Below are positions 46,144 to 57,066 of a DNA stretch of 64,000 nt, one piece after another. The DNA is from Trichoderma breve (lineage: Eukaryota > Ascomycota > Sordariomycetes > Hypocreales > Hypocreaceae). The first letter of the stretch is position 1; every line of letters starts with the position of its first letter. Made by a program: the position numbers and the translations under genes. The notes under the pieces are model-generated. The model searched no databases. It was not told the origin of the DNA and saw nothing but the letters and a program-made list of their open reading frames with translations. The stretch lies in contig NC_079236.1 in the NCBI RefSeq assembly GCF_028502605.1, positions 3,534,001-3,598,000 on the forward strand, read 5' to 3'.

Positions 46144-47691
46144 GATTGCTGGATGAATATGCGATTTGTCAAGATTTATTGGTGTTTTGTTGGGTTAGCC
46201 GTTATGAAGCTTTAAGCTTGAATCAGAAGCAAAAAAAGGTGGCGAGGCTTTGGGCGGATTTTTTATGACGCCGAGACTGCTGAGCATGTGGCGGGTGGGG
46301 AGACAACAAGCAATATAGAGTTTCAGCAACTAAAGGGAGTCGGTATAAGATAGAGGAGCAGAAAACGAAGTGTATGTAAGCAAGAAGGATTTATTATAGA
46401 TAGACAGAAAAGGGAAAAAAAGAGGGGATTTGACGTGAATGGATGTGAATTACGAGCAGTCAGTCATTATGGGAAAGCGAGGTAGTATTTTCGGAATGGA
46501 TTGAGCGAATGATGGCTGCGAGTTTGATGTTTGTAAGACGAGTGCAAAGCAAAGCCGTGTAAACCCGGTAAAACTAGGTGAGGCTGGGGAAACGGAGAAA
46601 CAAAACAAAACAGAGAGAGGTTGCGCCACACGAGGCTGAGAGCAAGGCCATAACTTGTTCTCTCCTTTTTCTTCTCAGCCCTTTTCTTTGCTGTTTGAAG
46701 AGTTTCCTAAACAAGAAACTTGATGTGCTACATGTGCAACATACCGGGCTACATGCGTATCTTATCTTGCTCCCTGCTATCGGATAAGCGATAGCCTGGG
46801 GTTGGTCTGTTGGCTGCAAAGTTTTCTCTTCTCTTGTATTTGTCCCTTTTCTTCTCCCTTTATCGTGCCTCTCTGTCTTCGGGCTTTGTGGTTGGGCATC
46901 TGTGACGTGCTTTAGGTGTGTGTGTGAGCTGGCAGCTGTGGGTACTTGCTAGTGTTAGTGACCGACATATTCTTTCGATGTGGTTTGTGGGTTTATCGTT
47001 TGTTGCCTGATGCGAGTGTCTCAGTGCGTAGTTTTTTTTCCCCCAGGTTTTTCTTGTGCCAGGTTTCATTTTTCATACCTTCCTTTTCCGCCTTTTCTTA
47101 TCTCAGGTTTGCTGTAAATCATCTCCGTACCGCTGTAAACTCTGTAAACTGTAAATCTTCAACTCTTTTTTGAGGTTCCTGGTTCACGCTGACTAACCCA
47201 CACACAACCGGCAAAAGCCCGTGCGCACTGTCGAGCCGCAAACTGGTGGGATACAGGCGGTTGCTTTAGCGGAGGCTCCAGTGCGAGCAGCCACCTAAAG
47301 CCTGAGCACTAGCGCTCTTTAGTTGCCCGTGCAAATTATAGCAAGGCTGCTCAAGTGAATTGTTACCCAACTTGGGCCAAGTTTTTTTTCCTCAGTACTT
47401 CCCGCGTTCGGCACAACTCCTTAACTCAACAACTCTGCTTAACCGCCGACATTTTCTCTTTTCTCTCTCTTCACCTCTAATCTCCCCCCCATCCTCTTCC
47501 TCCTCCTCGACATCATCCTTCATCTTCCTCCACCGCCAGTGGCCTCCTCTACCCCTCCAAATCAACAAAAAACAATCGCAACAAGGGGTCTCTCCACTTC
47601 TTCCACCTCGCTCTCACGCGCAGCGCGGAAGCGGCAGTCATCTGCATTGCATCGCATCGCCGCGTCTCCCAATTCGCAGCTCGTCTCCATC
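46144..47691. promoter_or_regulatory. Divergent promoter region upstream of the EDC4-like gene
   Basis: About 1.5 kb between divergent genes. The last 250 bp are a strong pyrimidine-rich leader (from about 47440). No other gene was recognised. Confidence 0.45.
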
Positions 47692-50600
47692 ATGGATCTG
47701 CCTCCTGCACCGACTCCGCCCGTCTCTGGCGGCATTGGACCCAACTCGGATCGCACTGCCAATCTGCTCAACTTGCTCAAGTTTAGTGGCCCCGGCTCGT
47801 CGAGGGAGCCGCTGCAGCCGTCGACCCAGAGCCATGGCCAGAGCCAGGGTCAAGCCCAAGCCCAAGCTCACCCTCAGGCTCAGGCCCAGTCCCAGGCTCC
47901 GCTGCCATCTTCCTCGTCCCAGCAGGCCGAGTCGTCCTCCCAATCCCACCATCAACCTCAGCCTTCGGCCCAGCAGCAGCAGCAGAAGCCTGAGCGGCAA
48001 GACCTCGAGGCAGAAGACGACGACGACGAAGACGACGACGCAGACTACCGTATCCATAAACATCACCAGATGCAGTCGCCGAACCAGTTCTCGACCCGCA
48101 TTCACCAGCCTGCCCCCACGGCAGCCGATCCAACTGGCCTGCTCGCCGCCCTTATGAGAGGCGGCCACGACTTTGAAGAGCCCAAACCAGCTCCCACGCC
48201 GCCGCAGACGCAGGCCCAGCCCGTCAACCCGTTTGCACGCGAGACACCGCCTGCAGACAGCACCTCATATCTGCTCAACCTTCTCAGGCCCAAGCCTTCC
48301 CAGACCGACCAGCCGCTCTTGGTTGAGGCCGCACGCTCTGCCGACACTCCGCAGTCGCAGGATCATCTGTCAGAGACCAGCAGCCGTTACTACGGACATC
48401 ATTCGCAGCAACAGCCGCATGGCCAACAGCACCAGCAGCAGCCTTTGAGCTCATATCATACGCAGGGTGGTTTTCAGCACCAGGCTGACGCGTTGGCCGG
48501 CCATGGCCATGGTGGCCCCAATCCCATCTTCTCGCCTATCCAGAAGGAACCCGCAGATGTGTCGGTGATTTACCAGGCGCTGGCTGGCACGCTCAACCAG
48601 ATGTCGCCTCACAGCGCCAGCAGTGTCCACGGCTCTGCCCCACCTCCTTTCCACATCTTGAAAAAAGACCAGAGCTCACCAGCGGGCTCCAATCCTTTTG
48701 GTGGCAGCGAGCGGAGTCCTCTTCAGAGCCCTCCCCAGCAGTTCAGACACGGCCTTGACCGTGCTTCGTCGCTCCATTCTCATCACTCGCACCACTCGCA
48801 TCACTCTCAGCATTCGCATCACTCCACCCAGCAGTCCCTCAAGCAGACACCCCCAACTTCAGACTTTGGCAGCTTCGTCAATATTGACAAGAACAGAGAG
48901 ACTGTCTCCGAGGCTGTTCATGACCTCGCTAGCCGAGCCGACCGCGATGCCCAGGATGCTCTGGATCGAGCTGAGCGTGAGACTGTGTCCAATTACGCCG
49001 AGAGCGCTACCATCAAGCCTCACGACGAGAGTGATTGGGTGCAGCCGTCCAACTACTCTGACGCTACTCGCTCCATTGAGAAGCACACCATCGAGGACAT
49101 CAAGTCTGGCTATGAGCATCGTGGTTATGGCTCCTCCGAAGAGCGTCTTTCAAAGGATGCTCCGGAGACTAGGGACATTGACAACCACGTCATTGCCGAC
49201 AGCTGGGAGAGCGCCGATCAGGACGAGATTGTAGTCATTGAGGAGAAGGAGGCGCCTTCTGTCAAGGTCTACAATTTCCCCATGAAGCCGTGGATCTCCA
49301 TCACGCTTCAGGAGGATACGACTGAGCCTCGCCCACAGTTTCGAGAGGAGTCGATCATGGATGTTGCTCATCTCAAGAAGGACTTTGACCAGATCGACCG
49401 TAACCTGTACACCGCTTCCCAGACGTACATGACGCACGGCATGTCCAAGCAGGGTGGCCTGCGTGTCATTCGCCAGGACGATGGAAAGGACGCAAAGGTG
49501 TTTAGAGACACCAAGGACCGCATCTTCAACGTCGCAATGTCCGTCACCCCACACGACTACGACGGTGTTTCCCGGGAAGCTATCATCGGTACCGGCATCA
49601 GCGGCACCGTCTACTGGGTCCAGATCAAGGACGGCGAGAAGGATCACCTCGAGGATCCCCATCTGGAGCAGTACGGCTTCGCCCTGCCCCCGATCAACTC
49701 CCAGGAGGGTGACGCCCCTGGAGGTGCCCTCAAGACTCGCGCCCGTGCTTCCACCAACCACCCCGAGTTTTTCGCCGTCGGCCGTGGCAAGTCCATCCAC
49801 TTCATCTGGCCGTCCTTTATCCTGCAGAACAACCTGTTCAAGCCTGGTCACGATCGCGTTGCCGACACCGAGGCATTGCTGAGCCAATGCTCTCTCAAGA
49901 TCAACACTGGCAAGGCTGGTAAAGACTTTACCTTTAGCCAGGACGACAGTGTCATTGTCTCTCTGGATAAATCCGGCCGCGTCAAGTTCTGGGATGTTCG
50001 CGACCTGACCGCCGTCAAAGAGGGCTCGGATCCTCGCAACCCCGCGCCCGCCCACTCGCACCTTGAGGTCAACGAGCCTCTCATGACCCTGGCCAGCACC
50101 CCCGAAGGCGAAAAGGCCTGGCCGACATCCGTCCTGCTTCTCGACAAGCAGCGCCCTTACCAGAAACGGTGTGCGCTGCGGTACATGATTGTCGGCATGA
50201 AGCAGAACCACACCCTGCAGCTCTGGGATCTCGCCCTGGGCAAGCCCGTCCAGGAGTTCAACCTCCCCCACAGCAAGGAGTCCGATGCCGTCTGCAGTGT
50301 CATGTATCACCCGTCCAGTGGTATGATCATCATCGGCCACCCCACCCGGAACTCGGTCTACTTCGCCCACCTCTCGGCCCCCAAGTACAACCTTAAGAGC
50401 GTGTCCCAAGCCGAGTATATCCAGAAGCTCGTTTCCCAGGACCCTTCGATCCCTCAGCCCGATAGTACCGCTGTCATCAGCGGTGTCCGCGAGTACTCTT
50501 TTGATAACCGCGGCATCCTCCGCAGCTTGGACATACTTGCCAATCCCGCCATGGTCCAGGACACTGATGAGCCCACGCTGTTTGAGCTGTATGCCATGCA

Positions 50601-52683
50601 CTCCAAGGGCGTTGCTTGCCTTATGGTGAAGCAGGCCGAGCTCGGATGGTCCAAGGACAACAAGGTGCTCGACCCTGTCGATGCTGTCGATGTTGGCGTT
50701 GTCTCAGTGTCCAAGCTGAAGACACCTGTGCAAGCGGACGTCACCAATGGTACCTCAGAGCACGCTGCCGTTCCTACTCCTGTTCGCATTGCTACCCGCA
50801 CTGTCGCGAGGGATCTTGCTCCACCACAGTCGTCTCAAGTCGCCGCTGCTTCCTCCTCGGAAGCTGCTACTCCTCGGGGCATCATTGAGCAACCTGCTGT
50901 TGTTACCCCGGCGAAGCCCAAGGGCGACGCCAAGGAGGTCGAAACTCCCGGACAGTCATCAAAGGAAAACCACCCCGAGAAGCCCGAGCGCAAGCAACGT
51001 AAGAAGAAGGGCAAGGATGCCGAAGTCAACGCCAACGGATCGGCGCCATCGCATAAGGGCGAGGGTGCCGCTAAGGGCGTCGCCGGTAGCCTTGCTGGCG
51101 CTGGTGGCCTCTCGTCTGAAGCATTCGATTCCACGATTAGCAGTCTGGAGACCAGGCTCGGGGCTGTCATGTCCGACACTTTCAAGTCTTCGTTGAACAA
51201 TCTGCACAGCAAGATGAACGACACCGCTCGCGCCAGGGACGACAACTTTAACCAGCACCAGCGGAAACTTCTCGACATGGTTTCGGATATATTGAACGAG
51301 AACACCCAGAAGGTGCTCGAGACTTTGATCCACCAGCAGTTTACCGACGTGGTCATTCCCACCATTAGCGACAAGACCAGCCAGGCCGTCTCCGACATGG
51401 TCCAGAACAAGTTGCAGGCCAACATGGCGTCGTCTGTCCAGAAGGAGATTCAATCCGCCCTGCCCCATGCTGTTAGCCGCTCGCTCCGATCAAACGACTT
51501 TATCAATGCCATTTCTGATAGAGTCAGCAATGTGGTTTCCACGAATGTTCAGCAAGAGGTTCTCTCCACCTTGACTCAGCGTCTGGCGCCCACTTTCAAC
51601 AACATTGCTACGCAGGCGGCTCAACGCGTGGCCACCGATATCCACAAGCAGTACCACGACCAGTTTGAGCAGATGAAGGCGCAGCACGCTGCGGATAACA
51701 ACAAGATTGACCAGCTCCTGTCCTACGTTACCCGACTGACGGACATGGTATCCACAATGGCAGCCTCGCAGTCCTCGCTTCAGGCCGAATTCATCAAATT
51801 CAAGCAGCAACCCGTTGAGCTTCCCGTCGGTGTTGCTGGTGGCGTCAACATCCCGCACCCCGCCAGCGTCGCACACAGCGTCGGATCTCATGGTTACGCT
51901 AACACTGTGGCCAGCCACCGCCCGAGCTTCCCGCCCAGCCAGCCGCCCAGCCAGGGCCCTAGCCATGGCCAGCAGCAGTACGGCAGCCCTCAGTATATGC
52001 GCGGATCCCAGCACGTGGCAAGCCCGCACGGGTCTGCTCCCCCTTCGGAGCACGTTGGACCTGTCAACAACGTGACTGCGCTTGCCGGCGCCTACGCCAG
52101 CCAGATGAGCAAGACTGAGGCTGAGGCCGACAATGACCTTTTGCAACGCATCCGGGTGATTGAACAGGCCATCTCTGAGAACCGCTTGCAGGACGCCATG
52201 ATTCAATGGATCCAGAGCGGTCGCGAGACTGAAATCTTCCGTCGCTGCTTGAGCCGATATCCTCCTGGCAAGTTTGATGGCCTCCAGCCGTTGATGCTGC
52301 TCGTCGTGATTGCCACCATCTCCAAGGACCTGAAGCCGAACCCGCGATTGAAAGAAGAGGTTGAGTGGATTGAGATGGCTGTGAGGGCGTTTAGCGCCAG
52401 CTTGCCCAACTACGTGAGTTTTCCCCCTTTACCCCTGTCTGTTTGGAAGAACAACTTTGGATTTGCTAACATTTGTCACTCGCAGAACTGGGACGATGAC
52501 ACTTCTCGCGAAGTCATGAAGAGCACATCGCAGACGATGCAGTTGCTCATTAACCGCGTGCAGCCCTTGATTGCTGGTATCCAGGATGGCTTCCCCACTG
52601 ATCCCTTCCTGGCCAACCTTGAGAGAGGCAAGCTGGACTGGATTGTGCGAGCATCCGAACACATTCTGTCTACCTTTTACTAG
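47692..52683 (+). CDS. EDC4/Ge-1-like enhancer of mRNA decapping
   Basis: Exons 47692-52413 and 52486-52683 (72-bp intron, GTGAGT donor, GCTAAC branch site, CGCAG acceptor) give 1639 aa. Residues 1-420 are low-complexity, rich in Gln, Ser, His and Pro. A WD40-type region at about 530-980 includes VIVSLDKSGRVKFWDVRDL and HTLQLWDLALGKPVQEF. A Lys-rich linker is followed by a long coiled-coil at about 1145-1380 (ISSLETRLGAVMSD onward), a Gly/Ser/Pro-rich spacer and a C-terminal alpha-helical domain (RIRVIEQAISENRLQDAMIQ, then FRRCLSRYPPG), which is the EDC4/Varicose C-terminal fold. Such proteins scaffold Dcp1/Dcp2 in P-bodies. The ATG at 47692 (ATCATGG) is the first Met; the open frame extends upstream without one. 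Assignment is by architecture and C-terminal pattern. Confidence 0.8.
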   Translation: MDLPPAPTPPVSGGIGPNSDRTANLLNLLKFSGPGSSREPLQPSTQSHGQSQGQAQAQAHPQAQAQSQAPLPSSSSQQAESSSQSHHQPQPSAQQQQQKPERQDLEAEDDDDEDDDADYRIHKHHQMQSPNQFSTRIHQPAPTAADPTGLLAALMRGGHDFEEPKPAPTPPQTQAQPVNPFARETPPADSTSYLLNLLRPKPSQTDQPLLVEAARSADTPQSQDHLSETSSRYYGHHSQQQPHGQQHQQQPLSSYHTQGGFQHQADALAGHGHGGPNPIFSPIQKEPADVSVIYQALAGTLNQMSPHSASSVHGSAPPPFHILKKDQSSPAGSNPFGGSERSPLQSPPQQFRHGLDRASSLHSHHSHHSHHSQHSHHSTQQSLKQTPPTSDFGSFVNIDKNRETVSEAVHDLASRADRDAQDALDRAERETVSNYAESATIKPHDESDWVQPSNYSDATRSIEKHTIEDIKSGYEHRGYGSSEERLSKDAPETRDIDNHVIADSWESADQDEIVVIEEKEAPSVKVYNFPMKPWISITLQEDTTEPRPQFREESIMDVAHLKKDFDQIDRNLYTASQTYMTHGMSKQGGLRVIRQDDGKDAKVFRDTKDRIFNVAMSVTPHDYDGVSREAIIGTGISGTVYWVQIKDGEKDHLEDPHLEQYGFALPPINSQEGDAPGGALKTRARASTNHPEFFAVGRGKSIHFIWPSFILQNNLFKPGHDRVADTEALLSQCSLKINTGKAGKDFTFSQDDSVIVSLDKSGRVKFWDVRDLTAVKEGSDPRNPAPAHSHLEVNEPLMTLASTPEGEKAWPTSVLLLDKQRPYQKRCALRYMIVGMKQNHTLQLWDLALGKPVQEFNLPHSKESDAVCSVMYHPSSGMIIIGHPTRNSVYFAHLSAPKYNLKSVSQAEYIQKLVSQDPSIPQPDSTAVISGVREYSFDNRGILRSLDILANPAMVQDTDEPTLFELYAMHSKGVACLMVKQAELGWSKDNKVLDPVDAVDVGVVSVSKLKTPVQADVTNGTSEHAAVPTPVRIATRTVARDLAPPQSSQVAAASSSEAATPRGIIEQPAVVTPAKPKGDAKEVETPGQSSKENHPEKPERKQRKKKGKDAEVNANGSAPSHKGEGAAKGVAGSLAGAGGLSSEAFDSTISSLETRLGAVMSDTFKSSLNNLHSKMNDTARARDDNFNQHQRKLLDMVSDILNENTQKVLETLIHQQFTDVVIPTISDKTSQAVSDMVQNKLQANMASSVQKEIQSALPHAVSRSLRSNDFINAISDRVSNVVSTNVQQEVLSTLTQRLAPTFNNIATQAAQRVATDIHKQYHDQFEQMKAQHAADNNKIDQLLSYVTRLTDMVSTMAASQSSLQAEFIKFKQQPVELPVGVAGGVNIPHPASVAHSVGSHGYANTVASHRPSFPPSQPPSQGPSHGQQQYGSPQYMRGSQHVASPHGSAPPSEHVGPVNNVTALAGAYASQMSKTEAEADNDLLQRIRVIEQAISENRLQDAMIQWIQSGRETEIFRRCLSRYPPGKFDGLQPLMLLVVIATISKDLKPNPRLKEEVEWIEMAVRAFSASLPNYVSFPPLPLSVWKNNFGFANICHSQNWDDDTSREVMKSTSQTMQLLINRVQPLIAGIQDGFPTDPFLANLERGKLDWIVRASEHILSTFY

Positions 52684-54199
52684 ACGACATCAATGATGGG
52701 CCTTTCTTATCATGTCAATTTACTTTATCCGTCTTTTTTTCGAGCATGATTCCCAAGCTATTGCTTTTCGGAGGCACGGTTGATTTTTTTTTCTCCCCAT
52801 TACAAAACTCATGGTTTTTGAGATTAGCAGGGGCATACTCCGGCTCATGAAGCGATGTTTTCATAGCCTGCTATAGTCTCTGATCCTTTTAGACATGACT
52901 GCAAAGACAAAATTTTGCGCACTTGACGATTCGGTGTATATTGGGAGGGATGAGAGAGCATATGCATTTTTTGCGCTGCACAACTTGCACATCTGCGGAC
53001 TATCAAGTCTAGGCGTGGTGGACATATTCGGTTTTGTTTCATATTTTCCCTCAGCTATCAACGGTTCATCTATTCTCTATTTTTGCTGCCTTTTGTCCTT
53101 GCTGCTGGATACAAGCTCCCCAAGTCTCTTTTGCGAGGAGAGGCGCGGGAATGCCAATGTCAAGCAGACTTGGGAAGCTTTTTCGCACTGACGAAATTTG
53201 TTCAAGGGGGAGGATGGGGACAATGATACCAAAAAGTTAGTTTGCAAATCTGCACGCGCGCCGACATGTTTGGATGCGATGGGAGGAGGGCAGAGTTGAA
53301 CGGGAACGATGATTTCTTATTTTCGGGGTTTACTTTTTTCGTTTGCCCGTTTTTATTTATGTGTTTTTCATGTAGAGAAATTAGTCACGATGTAATACTT
53401 TTATTTTCTCATCTGATTGAGTTCCTCGTGTTTAAAGTCTGTCGTGTACCTGATGTCTTGTCTATATATCATGTAATCATTTTTTATAGTTTCGTAAATG
53501 GCTGCACACCGTTGTCTTATCTATCCGCACCTACAAAAGTCAAAAGTGTTGTGCCGCATACGTAATTCCTCACGTCACGCACATTTTATTGCTCTTGTCA
53601 AGGGCGTGTCATGTGGAAGCCACAGTTACATTTGTTTCTGGACTATTTCGGACTGCCGGAAGGACTTTCGGACTCCTTTCTCGACGCGAGCTCTTGTGAG
53701 TCCTAGTGGCGATGGTATCATACGTCACTGGCTATTTTGCTTCTGATGGACCGTGAAACTGCTGATTAGATGAGATTCGTTTCTTATTTATGGAGTGAAC
53801 CAAATACAGTTTCGTTCTCGGGAATCTTGCTGAGGTGTTGTCGAGGATGTCTGATCTAGAGTTTAATTTCTCCGGTCGGGTAGAGATACTAGGTAGAAGC
53901 TTCCGTGGGTGCCGAGATATGGGCAAGGGGTAAAAGGGAAAGAACGGGCTGAGATGATTTAGAGTTGGGGAGGTGGTGAGGTGTGGTGTCGTCATATATC
54001 TTACTTTTTTTCGTAAAATGTCCTGATGTTTTGATGGGGTTTCGTATATATACTTGCATGATATCTCAGATTCGCGGGATGACGTTTTCTTTTCTCCTTC
54101 TCCTTCTCCTTTCTCTCGACTTTTGAATTGAATTTGAAGTGGCTACAGTGAAAGGAAGACTGAGTAAGGCATAGTTGATACTTGCTTTACTATGTCAAT
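52684..54199. other. Intergenic spacer, 1.5 kb
   Basis: 3' flank of the EDC4-like gene and upstream region of the PAP2-like gene, with a CT-rich leader at 54080-54125. Several short T-rich frames are not convincing. Confidence 0.5.
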
Positions 54200-55362
54200 A
54201 TGGGACTATTCAAGAATGTCATTGAACCAGCGTGTAAATCTCCCCATACCGATCAAACGTACCAAAGAAGAAAGTTATTCCTAACAAGCAGAAATAAACA
54301 GCAATCGCACTCGCCTTCACAGCCGGAACGCTCATAAACCGCCGCCGACTCAAGCCTCAACGATACCAACGTGATCTAGAATCCATACCTGACTACATTT
54401 CCGCCGAGAAGAAGACTGACGATGCGTCAGCTTCACATCGAAAGGGAGGAGGCAGCAGCAATAAGGGTAGCTCGAACTCGCTCGTGTTTAGGGTGTTGTC
54501 GTGGATTTATGGGACGTTTCCGTTTTTGAGCGAGATATGGTACTGGCTACTTACATATTGGTTCGTTTTCGTCCCCTTCTTGTTCGTATAATGAGTGTAA
54601 AGTCTGATGGTTTGGAGCAGGGTATATCAGCTTAGTCGTGCTTTTACGGCGCGGGCTATTGCGCCGTATCCGCAGATTTATCTTGTTGCGAAACAGCATG
54701 CCTTGCAGTTGCTTGCGATTGAGGAGTTTCTGCATATCGACTTTGAGCAGGCCTTTCAAGAGTATATTCTTACGAAGCATGCTTATATCATGCCCCTCCT
54801 GAGACACATTTATCATTCGCACATCATCATTGGCGTGGTTTTCATTGTCTACATTTACACTTTCCTGCCGCCTCCGCTGTTCAGACGAATACGCCGAACA
54901 ATCGCCATGGACAATTTCATCGCCTTTATTATTATTTCTCTCTGGCGGTGTTATCCTCCGCGAATGCTTCCGCCGGAATATGGCTTCATAGATATCCTTC
55001 ACGAAGGAAAAACTGGCTCCGTATGGACGCACAACCGATTCCGACTGACGATTGCCGCGATGCCGAGCTTACACTTCGGAACATCAGTGTTGTTTGCTGT
55101 GTGTTTGGCGAGATTCAGTCCGCATATGGTGATGCGTGTTTTGGCGCCACTGTGGCCGGTGGCAATGTTTGTGACGGTTGTTGCGACGGCGAATCATTTT
55201 GTGCTGGATATTGTTGTTGGCGCGATTATACCGCTGCTGGGGTGGCGGTGGAATAGGGCGATTTTGGTGTTGGAGGGGGTGCAGGAGTGGGTGTTTTCGC
55301 CGGTGATTGAGAGGATGGATTGGAGTTTTGGGGGTGAGAGTCGTAGAGAGGTAGAGAGGTGA
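54200..55362 (+). CDS. PAP2-superfamily membrane phosphotransferase (Aur1/inositolphosphotransferase-like)
   Basis: Three exons, 54200-54233, 54302-54560 and 54621-55362 (introns 68 and 60 bp), give 344 aa: MGLFKNVIEPA, then SIALAFTAGTLINRRRL, then a loop rich in Ser/Lys before the first aromatic helix. Multiple membrane segments follow. The PAP2 catalytic signatures are SLHFG at 247-251 (C2 His at 249) and NHFVLD at 289-294 (C3 His290 and Asp294), separated by a membrane segment, with MLPPEYGFIDILHEG and NRFRLTIAAM upstream of C2 as in the PAP2_3/Aur1-like group. These enzymes transfer phosphoinositol or hydrolyse lipid phosphates at the Golgi/ER. The exact substrate is not readable. The two small 5' exons are supported by phase and by a CTAAC branch site at 54281. 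Confidence 0.83.
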
Positions 55363-55608
55363 TGTTTGTACATGTGTTATGAGGAATTGCATCGGGATTA
55401 TTTTGACCAGGAGTAATATTTTATTGAACGGCTAGGAATTGTCTATCAAGCTTACTACAAACGCTATTCGTGGTACTTGTAGTAAGTCCTTTTCGCAGCG
55501 CAGATTCCTGAAAATGAAATGCTGCCAAAGCTTCCAAGCAATATTCCAGAATCAATGTCTTGACTGTTATGTATTCTGTATCACTCAAGTTCCTGCAAGT
55601 TGTCAAAA

Positions 55609-57066
55609 TTAGTTAGGGAGGACGCAGTCGCGGTCGTAAAAGACCCAGGTTGCGGCACTTGGAGTGCTTGACTCTGCTGCGGACTTGGCAAAGAGCCAAC
55701 AGTTGCCATTATCTGGTTTGTACTCGAATGAAAGACACTTGGTATCTTTAATACAAGTAGACTGACAGGACTTAAGACTGCTCTCTTTGCTTGATGTGTA
55801 GAAACTCGATCCATCGCGGTTCTCTCCACAAATAGGGAGAGGGCATTCTCGATCATAAAAGAAATAGGTTCCCGTAGTGTCGTTTTTTGTCTTTGCTATG
55901 GCTACAGGCCTCTCGTATAGCCAGCATCTACCGGTAGAAGGCTTATACTCTGACGAAGAACATTTATCGTCATTTTTGCAGGCAGACTGGCAGTCCGATA
56001 CGCCGCCCGTGACAGTCAATGATTTGTAGTATGACGATCCATCGCCAGGTACCTTGCATTGCACAACGGGAGGTAAAACAGGGCAATTGCGATCATAAAA
56101 GAAATATGTTCCTGTGGTGTCGTTTTTGGTCTTTGCAGTTGCTACAGGCTCTGCGTACAGCCAGCATCTGCCATTGGAAGGTCGGTATTCGGATGAGAGA
56201 CACTTTGGGTCTTTGGTGCAAGTATTTTGGCAATCACCAACGGTGTTGACAGTTGATGATGTGTAGTAAGACGATCCATCACCAGGTATATTGCATTCAG
56301 GATCGGTAGATACAACGGGACAATCGCGGTCGTTGAAAAAGTATGTTCCTGTAGTATCGTTTTTCGTCTTTGCTGTTGACACAGGCTCTGAATATAGCCA
56401 ACAGCCACCGTTGGAAGGTTTGAACTCGGAAGAGAGACATTTTGGATCGCTGCTGCAAGTGTTCTGGCAGTCACCCATGGTCTTCACCGTCGTTGAGCTG
56501 TAGTAGGATGATCCATCGCCTGGAACGTTGCACTGCGGATCGACTGGACAATCGCGGTCATAGAAAAAGTAGGTTCCTGTAGTGTCGTTCTTTGTCTTTG
56601 CCTGTGATACAGGCCCGGCATACAGCCAGCAGCGACTGTTAGAGGGTCGGTATTCCGATGAGAGGCACTTGGCATCGTTCTTGCACGCAGTTTGGCATTG
56701 ATCCAAGGAATTCACAGTGGGCGATGCATAATAATCCGACCCATCGCCTGGGATGTTGCATTGCGGGACCGGTGGTGCGGCCAGGCAGTCTCGATCGTTG
56801 AAGATCCAGGTCCCGGAGGTGTTGTTTCTCGTCTTTGCCTCTGCCACAGGCAAAGCATACAGCCAGCAGCGGCCGTTGGAGGGTCGGTATTCAGATGAAA
56901 GGCACTTGGCATCGCTCTTGCAGCGGTACTGACACTCGAGGATGTTGCTCACTGTTGATGAAGTATAGAAATCATCTCCATCGCCTGCCACTCCGCATTG
57001 GGGCGGTGAGGTATCAGCGCGAGCAGCAAGAGCCAAGGTGAGTACACCAACGGCAAATGCTTTCAT
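55609..57066 (-). CDS. Secreted protein of six tandem PAN/apple-type modules
   Basis: Intronless, 485 aa from ATG 57066 (an in-frame ATG at 57084 adds six residues, but the shorter start gives the better signal peptide, MKAFAVGVLTLALAARA). The mature protein is six repeats of about 75 residues with the shared pattern C-x20-C-x3-C-x5-C-x11-C-x26-C. Each reads roughly as CNIPGDGSSYY, then CQ-x2-C, KCLSSEYRPSN, CWLY and FFYDRDC. Repeats 2-5 are very similar, while the first and last are more diverged. Each of repeats 1-5 has an N-glycosylation sequon (NDTT or NNTS). PAN/apple modules bind carbohydrate or protein, so an extracellular adhesin or wall-associated role is likely. The gene converges on the PAP2 gene with a 246-bp gap. 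A TATA-like element is at 57198-57206. Confidence 0.87.
   Translation of the reverse strand: MKAFAVGVLTLALAARADTSPPQCGVAGDGDDFYTSSTVSNILECQYRCKSDAKCLSSEYRPSNGRCWLYALPVAEAKTRNNTSGTWIFNDRDCLAAPPVPQCNIPGDGSDYYASPTVNSLDQCQTACKNDAKCLSSEYRPSNSRCWLYAGPVSQAKTKNDTTGTYFFYDRDCPVDPQCNVPGDGSSYYSSTTVKTMGDCQNTCSSDPKCLSSEFKPSNGGCWLYSEPVSTAKTKNDTTGTYFFNDRDCPVVSTDPECNIPGDGSSYYTSSTVNTVGDCQNTCTKDPKCLSSEYRPSNGRCWLYAEPVATAKTKNDTTGTYFFYDRNCPVLPPVVQCKVPGDGSSYYKSLTVTGGVSDCQSACKNDDKCSSSEYKPSTGRCWLYERPVAIAKTKNDTTGTYFFYDRECPLPICGENRDGSSFYTSSKESSLKSCQSTCIKDTKCLSFEYKPDNGNCWLFAKSAAESSTPSAATWVFYDRDCVLPN

Noticed and set aside
49150..50601. 483-codon frame on the minus strand
   Set aside because: Antisense shadow of the EDC4-like gene caused by its codon bias (GAC, CTC and ATC-rich codons).
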